Of a stretch of DNA of 64,000 nucleotides, positions 50,371 to 59,590 are shown piece by piece. The notes beneath the pieces were generated by a model that saw only the letters and a program-made list of their open reading frames with translations, was not told the DNA's origin and did no database searches. The DNA comes from Halopiger djelfimassiliensis (GTDB lineage: Archaea > Halobacteriota > Halobacteria > Halobacteriales > Natrialbaceae): positions 62,001 to 126,000 of the forward strand of contig NZ_HG315688.1 of the NCBI RefSeq assembly GCF_000455365.1, in the 5' to 3' direction. Position numbers and translations under genes: made by a program. The first letter of the stretch is position 1; the number at the start of each line of letters is the position of its first letter.

Positions 50371-51360
50371 ATGGCGCTCGGTAAATTTCTGATAAAACGG
50401 CTCCTGCAGGGCGTGTTCGTCGTCTGGGGGGTCATTACGGTCATGTTCGGACTCCGGGCGGTCTCGCCCGGTGATCCGGCGAACCTGATCGTGGGTGAAG
50501 CGGCCGACCCGAACATCCGCGAACAGGTCAGGGAACAGTACGGCCTGAACGAGCCGATATACGTCCAGTACATCGACTATCTGCAGGGAATGGTCGTCGG
50601 CGATCTCGGCTACTCCTTCCAGTCGGGACGGGAGGTCGAAGCGATGATCATAGAGCGGGTACCGGCGACGCTCGAGTTGGCGATTGCGGCGACGATCATC
50701 GCGATCGTCATCGCGGTGCCGCTTGGTGTCATCAGCGCGTCCCACCGGAACGAGCCGTCCGATTACGGGGCGACGCTGTTTTCCCTGCTCGGGATCTCGA
50801 CCCCGAACTTCTGGCTGGGATTGATGCTGATCCTGCTGTTTGCCGTCCAGATCGGGCTCTTTCCGGTCGGGCGGCGACCGGTCGGGTTCGGCGAAGCAAC
50901 GATGACCCTCGTGACGACCGGTTACGTGACGGACATGCTCACCTGGCTGCGACACATCACGTTGCCGGCGATCACGCTCGGAACGTACTTCACCGCGCTG
51001 ATAACGCGGTTGACCCGCAGCGGGATGATCGACGAAATCGGCAAGCCGTACGTCACCGCGACGCAGGCGAAGGGTCTCCCCGCCGTACTGGTCCGGTACA
51101 AGCACGTGTTGCGGAACACGATGATCCCGATCATCACCGTGCTCGGACTGCAACTCGGTACGCTGATCGGCGGGGCAGTCATCACCGAGACCGTCTTCAA
51201 CTGGCCCGGGCTCGGTGATTACCTCATTCAGGCATTGAACGCTCGAGATTGGCCGCTCATGCAGGGAATTATCGTCTTCATCGGCATCAGTTTCGTCCTC
51301 ATCAACATCGCCGTCGACGCGCTCTACGCGTCGCTCGATCCACGGGTGACCGACGAATGA
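50371..51360 (+). CDS. dppB: ABC transporter permease, DppB-like
   Basis: A 329-residue permease with six membrane helices. It has LIKRLLQGVFVVWGVITVMF at the start, VRYKHVLRNTMIPIITVLGL, and the EAA-type loop KPYVTATQAKGLPAVLVRYK, which contacts the ATPases. The C-terminal ends with ALYASLDPRVTDE. It forms the membrane channel with DppC. It lies 63 bp after the SBP gene and overlaps the next gene by 4 bp. Confidence 0.93.
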   Translation: MALGKFLIKRLLQGVFVVWGVITVMFGLRAVSPGDPANLIVGEAADPNIREQVREQYGLNEPIYVQYIDYLQGMVVGDLGYSFQSGREVEAMIIERVPATLELAIAATIIAIVIAVPLGVISASHRNEPSDYGATLFSLLGISTPNFWLGLMLILLFAVQIGLFPVGRRPVGFGEATMTLVTTGYVTDMLTWLRHITLPAITLGTYFTALITRLTRSGMIDEIGKPYVTATQAKGLPAVLVRYKHVLRNTMIPIITVLGLQLGTLIGGAVITETVFNWPGLGDYLIQALNARDWPLMQGIIVFIGISFVLINIAVDALYASLDPRVTDE

Positions 51361-52358
51361 TATCGCTACCGGACCGCATCACGTCGAACCTGAAACGGGA
51401 GCTTCGACGGAGCCTGCTGGCGAAACTCGGGCTCGTGCTCCTGATCGGAATCCTCCTGATGGCGATCTTCGCCCCGCTGTTGGCGACCCACGATCCGACT
51501 CGGACGGGGTATCTCGACGAGAACGGAAACGAGTATCCGCCGCTCGGAACGGAGTACACCACCGAAATCGGCGAAGACGGCGAGTTCGTCGAAGTCGAAG
51601 TCGACTCGACCAGCGAACACATCCTCGGAACGAACAACATCGGACAGGACGTCTTTTCCCGGCTGCTGTACGGCGCCCGGACGTCGCTTCTCGTCGGGCT
51701 GCTCGGCACCGGACTCGCCGTCCTCATCGGCGTGCCGTTCGGCTTGACCGCGGGCTACTACGGCGGCAGAGTCGACGACGTGATGATGCGGGTCGCCGAC
51801 GTGATGCTCGCGTTCCCGTCGCTCGTGCTCGCGCTTGCCCTGATCGGCGTCTTCGGAACGGCGGGGATCGGGGTCCCCGATCCGATCGTGATGGCCGGAC
51901 TCGCCGACGGAATGCCCGAGAGTACGGCCATCCCCGGCACCGTTACGCTCGTCGTCGCGCTGGTCACGTGGGTCTGGTTTGCCCGCGTCGCCCGCGGGGA
52001 AGCGATGGCCGTCCGCAACGAAGAGTACGTCAAAGCCGCACGGAGTATCGGGATGAGCAACTGGACGATCCTGCGCAAACACGTTCTGCCCAACAGCCTC
52101 ACGCCGGTGATCGTCCTCGCGACGATCCAGGTCGCCGCGGTGATCCTCCTCGAGAGTTCGCTGTCGTTTCTCGGTTTCTCCGGGACGACGCTCTCGTGGG
52201 GCTACGAGATCCAGCGCGGCCAGGACTACCTGCGCACCCGCTGGTGGATCGCGATGGTACCGGGAATCGGGATCGTGCTCTCGGTGATCAGCGTCAACCT
52301 GCTTGGCGACTGGCTCCGCGACGCGCTCGATCCGAACATCGAGGGGGAAGGACGATGA
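51357..52358 (+). CDS. dppC: ABC transporter permease, DppC-like
   Basis: A 333-residue permease partner. The N terminus holds one helix (about 20-40), then a periplasmic-side loop of about 55 residues (GYLDENGNEYPPLGTEYTTE), then the EAA loop EEYVKAARSIGMSNWTILRK and the core. It ends in [17 protein letters not shown]. The ATG at 51357 lies in the dppB stop (ATGA), so the earlier open frame at 51249 is not used. It overlaps dppD similarly. Confidence 0.93.
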   Translation: MISLPDRITSNLKRELRRSLLAKLGLVLLIGILLMAIFAPLLATHDPTRTGYLDENGNEYPPLGTEYTTEIGEDGEFVEVEVDSTSEHILGTNNIGQDVFSRLLYGARTSLLVGLLGTGLAVLIGVPFGLTAGYYGGRVDDVMMRVADVMLAFPSLVLALALIGVFGTAGIGVPDPIVMAGLADGMPESTAIPGTVTLVVALVTWVWFARVARGEAMAVRNEEYVKAARSIGMSNWTILRKHVLPNSLTPVIVLATIQVAAVILLESSLSFLGFSGTTLSWGYEIQRGQDYLRTRWWIAMVPGIGIVLSVISVNLLGDWLRDALDPNIEGEGR

Positions 52359-53638
52359 CAGCGGAGATTCTACGCATAAACGGACTCTCGACCAGGTTTT
52401 TCACCCAGGACGGACAGGTAAACGCGGTCTCGGATCTCGACCTGCGGATCGAACGCGGCGACGTCTTCGGGATCGTCGGCGAGAGCGGGTCGGGCAAAAG
52501 CGTCACCGCCCGATCGATCATCGATCTGATCGAATCGCCGGGTCGGATCACCGACGGCGAAATCTGGTACAACGACGCCGAGCTGGCCGAGGCGGTCGCG
52601 GATGACTATCCCGACGCCGTCGACGGAACGTTCGTGAACCTACTCGAGCTTCCCGAACGGATCCGGACGTCGCTCCGGGGGACGTCGTTCAGTATGATCT
52701 TTCAGGATCCCGAGAGCAGTTTCAACCCGACGATCCCCGTCGGCGAACAGCTCGCCGAAGCCGTCGAAGTACAGCGTCGCGCCAGCGCGAATCCGCGCTC
52801 GACGCGGGCGCGGACGCAATCGTCGGCGTACTCGCTGGGCTCGTTTGCGCTCTCGCCGTTCGTCTCGTCGAAACGGTACGTCTCCGAGGAGAGCCGCGAG
52901 CGGGCGATCGAACTCCTCGAGTTGGTCGGCATCCCCGACCCGGTCGAGCGGGCCGACGAGTACCCACACGAGTACTCCGGCGGGATGCTCCAGCGGGCGA
53001 TGATCGCCCAGGCGCTTGCGGGCGAACCCGACGTGTTGATCGCCGACGAGCCGACGACCGCACTCGACGTGACCATCCAGGCACAGGTGCTCGACTTGCT
53101 CGACGATCTGCAGGCGGAAACCGGGATGACGATCCTGCTGATCACGCACAACCTCGGGGTCATCGCGCGAATGTGCGACCGCGTCGGCGTGATGTACGCC
53201 GGCGAGATCGTCGAGCGCGGCACCCTCGAGGACGTCTTCGACGAGCACGTCCATCCCTACACCGAGGGCCTGCTCGGATCGATTCCGGACATCGAGGGGA
53301 CCGGCGGTCGACTCCAGCCGATTCCGGGAAACGTCCCGAGCCTGCTCGACGCGGAGATGGGCGACCGGTGTTACTTCGCCGATCGCTGCCCGAAGGCGAT
53401 GGAGGACTGTCTCGAGCACCCGCCGGAGTTCGACGCCGACGGCAGCGACGACCACGCCGTGCGGTGCGTGCTCGCGGAGCGGGACTACGACGAGTTGCGG
53501 GCGCTTCCGGACGAGTACTTCGGCGATTCGGAACGGGCTGTCGCGGACGAACACGCCGACCCGGACCGGACCGAAGACGACGGTCGACCGGAACGGACAC
53601 AGTCGACCGTCGAGGAGCCCGGAGGTGATGGGCTGTGA
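52355..53638 (+). CDS. dppD: ABC transporter ATPase, DppD-like, with insert
   Basis: A 427-residue ATPase. Walker A is [16 protein letters not shown], the Q-loop is [13 protein letters not shown], the signature is [11 protein letters not shown] and Walker B is [12 protein letters not shown]. The C-terminal oligopeptide-type region carries a Cys cluster [18 protein letters not shown], which can hold an iron-sulfur or zinc site. Between the Walker A and signature motifs the chain is about 80-100 residues longer than usual, with stretches such as [20 protein letters not shown], a halophilic insertion. It is co-translated with both neighbours. Confidence 0.92.
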   Translation: MTAEILRINGLSTRFFTQDGQVNAVSDLDLRIERGDVFGIVGESGSGKSVTARSIIDLIESPGRITDGEIWYNDAELAEAVADDYPDAVDGTFVNLLELPERIRTSLRGTSFSMIFQDPESSFNPTIPVGEQLAEAVEVQRRASANPRSTRARTQSSAYSLGSFALSPFVSSKRYVSEESRERAIELLELVGIPDPVERADEYPHEYSGGMLQRAMIAQALAGEPDVLIADEPTTALDVTIQAQVLDLLDDLQAETGMTILLITHNLGVIARMCDRVGVMYAGEIVERGTLEDVFDEHVHPYTEGLLGSIPDIEGTGGRLQPIPGNVPSLLDAEMGDRCYFADRCPKAMEDCLEHPPEFDADGSDDHAVRCVLAERDYDELRALPDEYFGDSERAVADEHADPDRTEDDGRPERTQSTVEEPGGDGL

Positions 53639-54945
53639 GCGCCGAACAGCCGCTCGTTCGCGTCGAGGACCTCCAGAAGTACTTCTGGGAGAACGACTCG
53701 CTTCTCGATCGGGTGCTCGGCTCGGAGCCGGTCGCGGTCCGGGCGGTCGACGGAGTGAGCTTCGATATCTACCCCGGAGAGACGCTCGGCCTCGTCGGCG
53801 AGTCCGGCTGTGGAAAGTCGACGACGGGCGAGACGCTCCTGCGGTTGCAGGAACCGACCGGCGGCCGGGTCGAGTTCGACGGCCACGACATCTACGACCT
53901 CGACGGGAGCGACCTCACCGACTTCCGGCGGGAAGCACAGGTCGTCTTTCAGGACCCGTTCTCGAGTCTCGATCCCCGAATGACGAGCGGTGAGATCGTC
54001 CAGCAACCGCTCGACGTCCACGACGTCGGCACCGAATCGGAACGGCGCGACCGGGTTCGGGACCTCCTCGAGCGGGTCGGCCTCTCGACCGATCAACTCG
54101 ATCGGTACCCACACGAGTTTTCGGGCGGCCAGCGCCAGCGGATCGGGATCGCGCGGGCGCTGGCGCTCGAACCCGAATTCCTCGTGTTGGACGAGCCGAC
54201 CTCGGCGCTCGACGTCTCGGTCCAGGCGCAGGTGCTGAACCTGCTCGACGACCTCCAGTCGGAGTTCGATCTGACCTACCTGCTGATCAGCCACGATCTC
54301 TCGGTGGTGCGACACGTCTGCGATCGCGTCGCCGTCATGTACCTCGGCGAGATCGTCGAGATCGGTCCCGTCGATGAGATCTTTACCGAGCCGAAACACC
54401 CGTACACGAAGGCGCTTCTCGAGAGCGTCCCGCGGGCCTCGACCGACGAGCGAGCACGCGACAGGGAAACGCTCGCCGGCGACGTTCCGTCGCCGCGCGA
54501 TCCACCCAGTGGCTGCCGGTTCCGGACGCGGTGTCCGATGGTAGTCCCGCCCGCCGACGTCGAAATCGATCAGGCCGACTTCCGTGCGATCATGGACCTC
54601 CGCGAGCGGATCGAACGCCGGGACGTCTCTCTCGAAACGGTCGGCGACGGGCGGTTCGATTTCGAGGACGGGAGCGTTCCGGACACCGACGTTCCGGGGT
54701 TCGTCGCGGCGCTGAAAGACCGGCTGCTCGAGCGCGATCTCCCGCCGCGTCACGATGCGGTCGTCGAGGACGCCCTCGCCGAACTGGCAGCCTCGAACTG
54801 GGAATCGGCCGCCCGGCGGTTGCGCACGGAGTACGAAAGCGTCTGCGAGCGTGATCGGCCGGAACTCGACGAGGGGCCGCATCCGGCGGCCTGTCACCTC
54901 TACGGCGATCGTCCGGACGCCGCGGTCGATCCGGACTCGTGGTAG
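53635..54945 (+). CDS. dppF: ABC transporter ATPase, DppF-like
   Basis: A 436-residue ATPase. Walker A is [16 protein letters not shown], the Q-loop is [14 protein letters not shown], the signature is [15 protein letters not shown] and Walker B is [14 protein letters not shown]. The C-terminal oligo_HPY-type region contains [10 protein letters not shown]. Residues about 330-436 are an additional acidic helical extension ending [17 protein letters not shown]. It starts at a GTG overlapping the dppD stop. It is the last gene of the operon; a stem-loop follows. Confidence 0.92.
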   Translation: MSAEQPLVRVEDLQKYFWENDSLLDRVLGSEPVAVRAVDGVSFDIYPGETLGLVGESGCGKSTTGETLLRLQEPTGGRVEFDGHDIYDLDGSDLTDFRREAQVVFQDPFSSLDPRMTSGEIVQQPLDVHDVGTESERRDRVRDLLERVGLSTDQLDRYPHEFSGGQRQRIGIARALALEPEFLVLDEPTSALDVSVQAQVLNLLDDLQSEFDLTYLLISHDLSVVRHVCDRVAVMYLGEIVEIGPVDEIFTEPKHPYTKALLESVPRASTDERARDRETLAGDVPSPRDPPSGCRFRTRCPMVVPPADVEIDQADFRAIMDLRERIERRDVSLETVGDGRFDFEDGSVPDTDVPGFVAALKDRLLERDLPPRHDAVVEDALAELAASNWESAARRLRTEYESVCERDRPELDEGPHPAACHLYGDRPDAAVDPDSW

Positions 54946-54950
54946 GTCAG

Positions 54951-55001
54951 CGGGCTGTCCTCTCTCCGCGGGCCGAGTTCGTTTCGACGGCGGACAGTCC
55001 G
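54951..55001 (+). terminator. Stem-loop after the peptide transporter operon
   Basis: CGGGCTGTCC (54951-54960) pairs with GGACAGTCCG (54992-55001) over 10 bp with one G-T pair and a 31-nt loop. It starts 6 bp after the dppF stop. There is no T-run, so it may be a 3' processing or stability element rather than a classic terminator. Confidence 0.4.
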
Positions 55002-55110
55002 CCCGAAACGTGTGTTCGCTTCGCATCGAGGTGGCACGTGAACCCGCCGGTGGCGTCCGGTTTACTCGTGTCAACCGGCATCGAACCCGAACGGGACCCA
55101 ATCTGTATTG

Positions 55111-55136
55111 GCACCAGGTGTAATACCACTGGGTGC
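55111..55136 (+). promoter_or_regulatory. Imperfect palindrome upstream of the winged-helix gene
   Basis: The 26-bp sequence GCACC-A-GGTG-TAATAC-CAC-T-GGGTGC is a near inverted repeat. Pairs 1-5 with 22-26 and 8-10 with 17-19 match, with a G-T pair at 7/20. It ends 11 bp before the ATG at 55148. In this position it could be the operator of the regulator encoded just after it, an autoregulation model. Confidence 0.45.
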
Positions 55137-55147
55137 TTGGAAGGGAT

Positions 55148-55513
55148 ATGAACCGAACGAGTGCCGATCGAATGGAGGCTGCCTGTTCCTTACTGGCGGA
55201 GTCCGAACGCCGCTATCTGCTCTATCTACTGGCGGCCGACCGACAGGCGAACCTCGAGGATCTCATCACTCAGGTCGCCGCCTGGGAACTGGACGAGCCG
55301 GTCGATGCGATCGACAAAGACGCCAGACAGCGGGTGTACGTGACCCTGGTCCACAACCATCTGCCGCGGCTCGCGGATTACGATATCATCGACTACGACC
55401 TTCGGAGCGGCGATATCGTGCTGGCGGAGGGGTTCGACGACATCAAGCCGCTGCTCGAGCAGTTCAAACAGACCGAGGAGGTTCCGGAGATCCGGAAACG
55501 GCCCGTCCTCTGA
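55148..55513 (+). CDS. DUF7344-type winged-helix regulator
   Basis: A 121-residue small protein with a winged-helix-like layout. It starts ADRMEAACSLLAESERRYLL, continues with the linker to the wing, and has the family pattern VTLVHNHLPRLADYDIIDYD, then LRSGDIVLAEG. Haloarchaeal DUF7344 proteins share the H-x-H-L-P-x-L-A block and are probably DNA-binding. The C-terminal helix (about 95-121) may be used for pairing. The ATG at 55148 is chosen; a Met at 55133 is the alternative. Confidence 0.82.
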   Translation: MNRTSADRMEAACSLLAESERRYLLYLLAADRQANLEDLITQVAAWELDEPVDAIDKDARQRVYVTLVHNHLPRLADYDIIDYDLRSGDIVLAEGFDDIKPLLEQFKQTEEVPEIRKRPVL

Positions 55514-55627
55514 TTCGGTGGCGGTTTTCCTGATGGCTGTTCAGGCGGTTAGCAACGGCCGCCGGTAAGCGTTGCCGACCCGGTTTCGGACCGAAACGCA
55601 TAGCATGGCGGCGACGAGAGCACCGCT

Positions 55628-56554
55628 GTGACTCGATATCGAAACTTCGGGCTTTTCCTGACGCTTGCGGCCTGCTGGGGAACGGCGTTCGTGGCGATCA
55701 GTGCGGGACTGAAATACTTCCCGCCCGTGCTGTTTGCGGCCCTTCGGTACGACGTTGCGGGACTCGTGATGCTCGCGTACGCGGCGGCCGCCGTCGACCA
55801 GTGGCGTCCCCGGCGTCGGGACGAGTGGGCGGCCGTCGCCGTCGGGGCCGTGTTACTGATCGGGGCCTACCACGCGTTCCTGTTCGTCGGCCAGCAGAAC
55901 ACGACGGCCGCGGCGGCCGCGATCCTCGTGAGCCTCTCGCCCGTCTTGACCACCGGGTTCGCCCGACTCCTGATGCCGACCGACGCGCTGTCGGTCGTCG
56001 GCGTCGTGGGCGTGGTCGTCGGACTCGCGGGCGTCGGCGTCATCGCCCAGCCCGATCCCTCGAACCTGCTCGCAACCGACGTCGTCGCGAAGGTCCTCGT
56101 CTTCTGTGCCGCCGGCTCGTTCGCGCTCGGGAGCGTTCTCACCCGGCGTATCGACGCCTCGCTTCCGATCGAGACGATGGAAGCGTGGTCGATGCTCGGC
56201 GGCGCGCTCTTGATGCACGGCGTGAGCCTCGCACTCGGCGAACCGATCGAGCCCGCGACGTGGCTCGACCCCGAAGCGATCGGCGCGCTCGGCTACCTGG
56301 CGTTGATCGCGAGCGCCGTCGGTTTCCTGCTGTACTTCGATCTGCTCGATCGATTGGGTGCCGTCGAGATCAACATGGTCTCGTACGTCGCCCCCGTCTT
56401 CGCGGCCGTCGTCGGCTGGCTCTACCTCGGCGAGGTCGTCGACACGGCGACGATCGTCGGGTTCGGACTCATCGCCGTCGGGTTCGTCCTCGTCAAACGA
56501 CGGGCGATCCGGGAGGAGTTCGACCACGTCAAGCGCCTCGGCCTGGGCGAGTGA
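55628..56554 (+). CDS. DMT-superfamily EamA transporter
   Basis: A 308-residue membrane protein with ten helices in two EamA repeats (about 5-135 and 150-290). Repeat starts are FLTLAACWGTAFVAISAGLK and VLVFCAAGSFALGSVLTRR. The C-terminal repeat has NMVSYVAPVFAAVVGWLYLG. The drug/metabolite family exports amino acids or similar small molecules. The substrate cannot be read. It starts at a GTG 114 bp after the winged-helix gene. Confidence 0.9.
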   Translation: MTRYRNFGLFLTLAACWGTAFVAISAGLKYFPPVLFAALRYDVAGLVMLAYAAAAVDQWRPRRRDEWAAVAVGAVLLIGAYHAFLFVGQQNTTAAAAAILVSLSPVLTTGFARLLMPTDALSVVGVVGVVVGLAGVGVIAQPDPSNLLATDVVAKVLVFCAAGSFALGSVLTRRIDASLPIETMEAWSMLGGALLMHGVSLALGEPIEPATWLDPEAIGALGYLALIASAVGFLLYFDLLDRLGAVEINMVSYVAPVFAAVVGWLYLGEVVDTATIVGFGLIAVGFVLVKRRAIREEFDHVKRLGLGE

Positions 56555-56562
56555 CGGACCGA

Positions 56563-56853
56563 TCACGACCGCCGATGGGAGTGGCCGACGTAGAGTGCGA
56601 CGAGGTTGACCGCAAGCAGCGTGAAAAACACCGTCGTTCGGAAGGGCGTCGATAGACCGACAAACAGCAACGGAACGTGAACGAACGGCAGCACGATCGC
56701 CGCCCAAAACCCCGTCACGCGGATCGGCTTCGCCAGTTCCGGCACGGTTCGCTCGAGCGTTCCCTGCTCGGTTGCGGGGTCGCTGCTCGTGTTGCCGGCC
56801 GATTCGGTTCCGGACGAGGACCGTCGGTCGCGCGCCGTTGACGGATCGGACAT
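56563..56853 (-). CDS. Small two-helix membrane protein
   Basis: A 96-residue protein. The first 40 residues are a Ser/Thr/Glu-rich hydrophilic leader, and the rest holds two membrane helices (FWAAIVLPFVHVPLLFVGL and TVFFTLLAVNLVALYVGH). It ends HSHRRS. It is convergent with the EamA gene (8-bp gap). The ATG at 56853 is preferred to the frame start at 56937, as a TATA-like ATATATCCG lies at 56894-56901 on the minus strand, which would start transcription at about 56870. Confidence 0.65.
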   Translation of the reverse strand: MSDPSTARDRRSSSGTESAGNTSSDPATEQGTLERTVPELAKPIRVTGFWAAIVLPFVHVPLLFVGLSTPFRTTVFFTLLAVNLVALYVGHSHRRS

Positions 56854-57160
56854 CGAAACACCTGCTGGCGAACGGATCGTTTCCCTCGCGGACGGATATA
56901 TCGGCGCGACCGTTTCGCTCGGTTGGAGAAGATTCATCCGAATACGCCCGGGCTGAATCGGTCGGCCCCGAGCTATCAGTGGACCGGGCGAGGCCGGCCA
57001 CAGGGGCGACGGCGACGACCGTACCGCGTTCGTAAGGACCGGCTACCGCGGGCAACAGGCCGTTGTACGTCGATCGTACCGGGAGCGGTGGAACCCCGAC
57101 TCGAGGTCGGCGAAAAGGGATCGGATGGCTGACGAACGCGGCGTCGGCCGGTCGACGCCG
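56854..57160. other. Intergenic region between the small membrane protein gene and cdc48
   Basis: This 307-bp gap holds the promoter candidate of the minus-strand small gene (56894-56901) and the 3' end side of cdc48. I see no credible open frame; the open frames that cross it have a composition unlike neighbours. Confidence 0.4.
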
Positions 57161-59392
57161 TTACTGGAATCCGATGCGGCTGCCGCGACGACCCGTCGGG
57201 TCCGGCCCGCTCGAGCCGCCTTGGAACTCCTCTTCGATCCGCTCGTAGTAGTCGAGGATGTCGTCGGTGATCGTCGGCCTGACGTTCTCCATGGCCTGCC
57301 GGAAGTGGCGCATCTCGACGACGTCGGCCTCCTCGTCCTCGCGCAAGGCTTCGATGGCCGCCTCGCGGGCGATCGACTCGAGGTCGCTGCCGACGTAGCC
57401 GTCCGTGATCTCGGCGATCTCACGCAGCGTGACGTCCGCGGCAAGCGGCGTCTCCTGGGTGTGGATCTCGAGGATCCGCTCGCGGCCGTCGACGTCGGGT
57501 TCGCCGATCATGACAAGCCGATCGAACCGTCCCGAGCGCAACAAGGCGGGATCGATCATGTCGGGCCGGTTGGTCGCGCCGATGACCATCACGTTCTCCA
57601 TCTCCTCGAGCCCGTCGAGTTCGGTCAACAGCTGATTGACGACCCGCTCGGAGACGTTGGAGCCGGTTTCGCCGCCGCCACGGCCCGGCGCGAGGGCGTC
57701 GAGTTCGTCGAAGAAAATCACCGTCGGCGAGACCTGACGGGCCTTGCGGAAGGTCTGGCGGATGGCCTTCTCCGATTCGCCGACCCACTTCGAGAGCAGT
57801 TGTGGCCCACGCACCGAGATGAAGTTCGCGTTGGTCTCGTTGGCGACGGCCTTGGCCATGAGCGTCTTCCCGGTGCCGGGCGGGCCGTACAGCAACACGC
57901 CGGCCGGCGGATCGATCCCCAGCCGGTCGAACCGCTCGGGGTTGTTCAGCGGCCACTCGACGGATTCCTGCACCTGATCTTTGGCCTCGTGGAGTCCCCC
58001 GACGTCGTCCCAGGAGATTTTGGGTAACTCGACGAGGACCTCCCGCATGGCCGAGGGTTCGACCTCGTTTAACGCGCCACGGAAGTCCTCGCGTTTGACG
58101 ATCATCCGGTCGATCAGGCTCGGGGGGATGTCCTCCTCGTCTAAGTCGATCTCCGGCAGGTACCGGCGCAGGGCCTTCATCGCGGCTTCCTTCGTCAGCG
58201 ACTCGATGTCGGCACCGACGAAGCCGTGGGTCTCGTCGGCCAGATGCGAGAGGTTGACGTCGTCCGAAAGGGGCATCCCGCGCGTGTGGATCTGGAGGAT
58301 CTCCTCGCGGCCCGTCTCGTCGGGGACGCCGATCTCTATCTCGCGATCGAACCGGCCCGGCCGACGCAAGGCAGGATCGACGCTGTCGACGCGGTTGGTC
58401 GCCGCGATGACGATGACCTGCCCGCGGGCCTCGAGACCGTCCATCATGGTCAGCAGTTGGGCGACGACGCGCCGTTCGACCTCGCCGGTGACGTCCTCCC
58501 GTTTCGGCGCGATTGAGTCGAGTTCGTCGATGAAGATGATCGCCGGCGACTCCTCGCTTGCGTCCTCGAAGATCTCGCGTAACTGTTGTTCGGACTCGCC
58601 GTAGTACTTCGAGATGATCTCCGGGCCGGCGATAGAGAAGAAGCTCGCGGAGGTTTCGTTGGCGACGGCCTTGGCAAGCAGCGTCTTCCCGGTGCCGGGC
58701 GGCCCGTGAAGTAACACGCCCTGTGGCGGCTCGATCCCCAGTTTCTTGAAGATCTGAGGGTGTTTCATCGGCAGTTCGACCATCTCGCGGACCCGCTGGA
58801 TCTCGTTTTGGAGTCCGCCGATGTCCTCGTAGGTGATGCCGCCGCCGGTCTTCTCGAACCCGGAGATCGGCTCTTCGCGGAGTTCGACGTCGGTGTCTTC
58901 GGTGATCAAAACGACGCCTTCGGGCTCGGTCTCGACGGCGATCAGCGGGATAGCCTGTCCCGGCGACCGCATGAACGGATGGTTCGTCGAGGACATCACC
59001 GGCACGATGTCACGGCCGACGACCGGTCGCTTCAGAATCTGGCGTTTCACCATGCCGGCGGCGTCGGAACCGAACTGTACCGACGCTTCCTCCGGCGGCG
59101 CGAGCACGAGTTTGTCGGCCTTCGTCGCTTCCGCTTTCCGGATGGTCACCCGCTCGCCGATGCCGACGTCGGCGTTTTGTCGGGTGAAGCCGTCGATACG
59201 GACCGTATCGGTGTTCCAGTCCTGCCGGTCAGCGCGCCACACCTTCGCGGCGGTGGTGTCCGCACCTTCGATCTCGATGATGTCGCCCGGACTCAGCTTC
59301 AAATGCAACAGCGTGTCCGGGTCGAGTCGGGCGATACCACGACCCGAGTCGTTCGGGTACGCCTTGGCAACCTCCAGTTGAACTTCATTCAT
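57161..59392 (-). CDS. cdc48: CDC48/p97-type AAA ATPase
   Basis: A 743-residue double-ring AAA ATPase that unfolds protein substrates, often for the archaeal proteasome. N domain about 1-180 ([20 protein letters not shown]). D1 has Walker A GPPGTGKT at 230-237 and Walker [10 protein letters not shown] (286-294). D2 has Walker A at 503-510 and [10 protein letters not shown] (558-567), with the linker [20 protein letters not shown]. Both rings have arginine fingers ([15 protein letters not shown]). The short C-terminal tail has the basic end RRGSRIGFQ. It is divergent from larC. Confidence 0.96.
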   Translation of the reverse strand: MNEVQLEVAKAYPNDSGRGIARLDPDTLLHLKLSPGDIIEIEGADTTAAKVWRADRQDWNTDTVRIDGFTRQNADVGIGERVTIRKAEATKADKLVLAPPEEASVQFGSDAAGMVKRQILKRPVVGRDIVPVMSSTNHPFMRSPGQAIPLIAVETEPEGVVLITEDTDVELREEPISGFEKTGGGITYEDIGGLQNEIQRVREMVELPMKHPQIFKKLGIEPPQGVLLHGPPGTGKTLLAKAVANETSASFFSIAGPEIISKYYGESEQQLREIFEDASEESPAIIFIDELDSIAPKREDVTGEVERRVVAQLLTMMDGLEARGQVIVIAATNRVDSVDPALRRPGRFDREIEIGVPDETGREEILQIHTRGMPLSDDVNLSHLADETHGFVGADIESLTKEAAMKALRRYLPEIDLDEEDIPPSLIDRMIVKREDFRGALNEVEPSAMREVLVELPKISWDDVGGLHEAKDQVQESVEWPLNNPERFDRLGIDPPAGVLLYGPPGTGKTLMAKAVANETNANFISVRGPQLLSKWVGESEKAIRQTFRKARQVSPTVIFFDELDALAPGRGGGETGSNVSERVVNQLLTELDGLEEMENVMVIGATNRPDMIDPALLRSGRFDRLVMIGEPDVDGRERILEIHTQETPLAADVTLREIAEITDGYVGSDLESIAREAAIEALREDEEADVVEMRHFRQAMENVRPTITDDILDYYERIEEEFQGGSSGPDPTGRRGSRIGFQ

Positions 59393-59394
59393 GA

Positions 59395-59432
59395 TTCGGG
59401 ATGGACGGCGATGTCAATCACTCCGATTCGGG
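59395..59432. repeat. Short direct repeat upstream of cdc48
   Basis: The 10-bp word GATTCGGGAT occurs at 59395-59404 and at 59423-59432, 28 bp apart start to start. It lies between the cdc48 start (59392) and the divergent larC. A regulator site is possible, but chance is not excluded. Confidence 0.25.
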
Positions 59433-59590
59433 ATCGGATAGGTTTTTTGCTAGCCCCGGTTGTGCTAGATGCTACCATTTCAATGTGGGGATGGCAGGTA
59501 CATAGAAGTGTCGGCAGCGGTGTGTTTTGAGGGGTACTTCGGCGGCTCCGAGCGGGTGGTTTTTTCATCGTTCCCCTCCCCCTCGTCGCT

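Noticed and set aside
51249-52358. Longer start for the DppC permease at 51249
   Set aside because: It would overlap dppB by over 100 bp and add Arg/His-rich residues. The ATG at 51357 forms the usual ATGA overlap.
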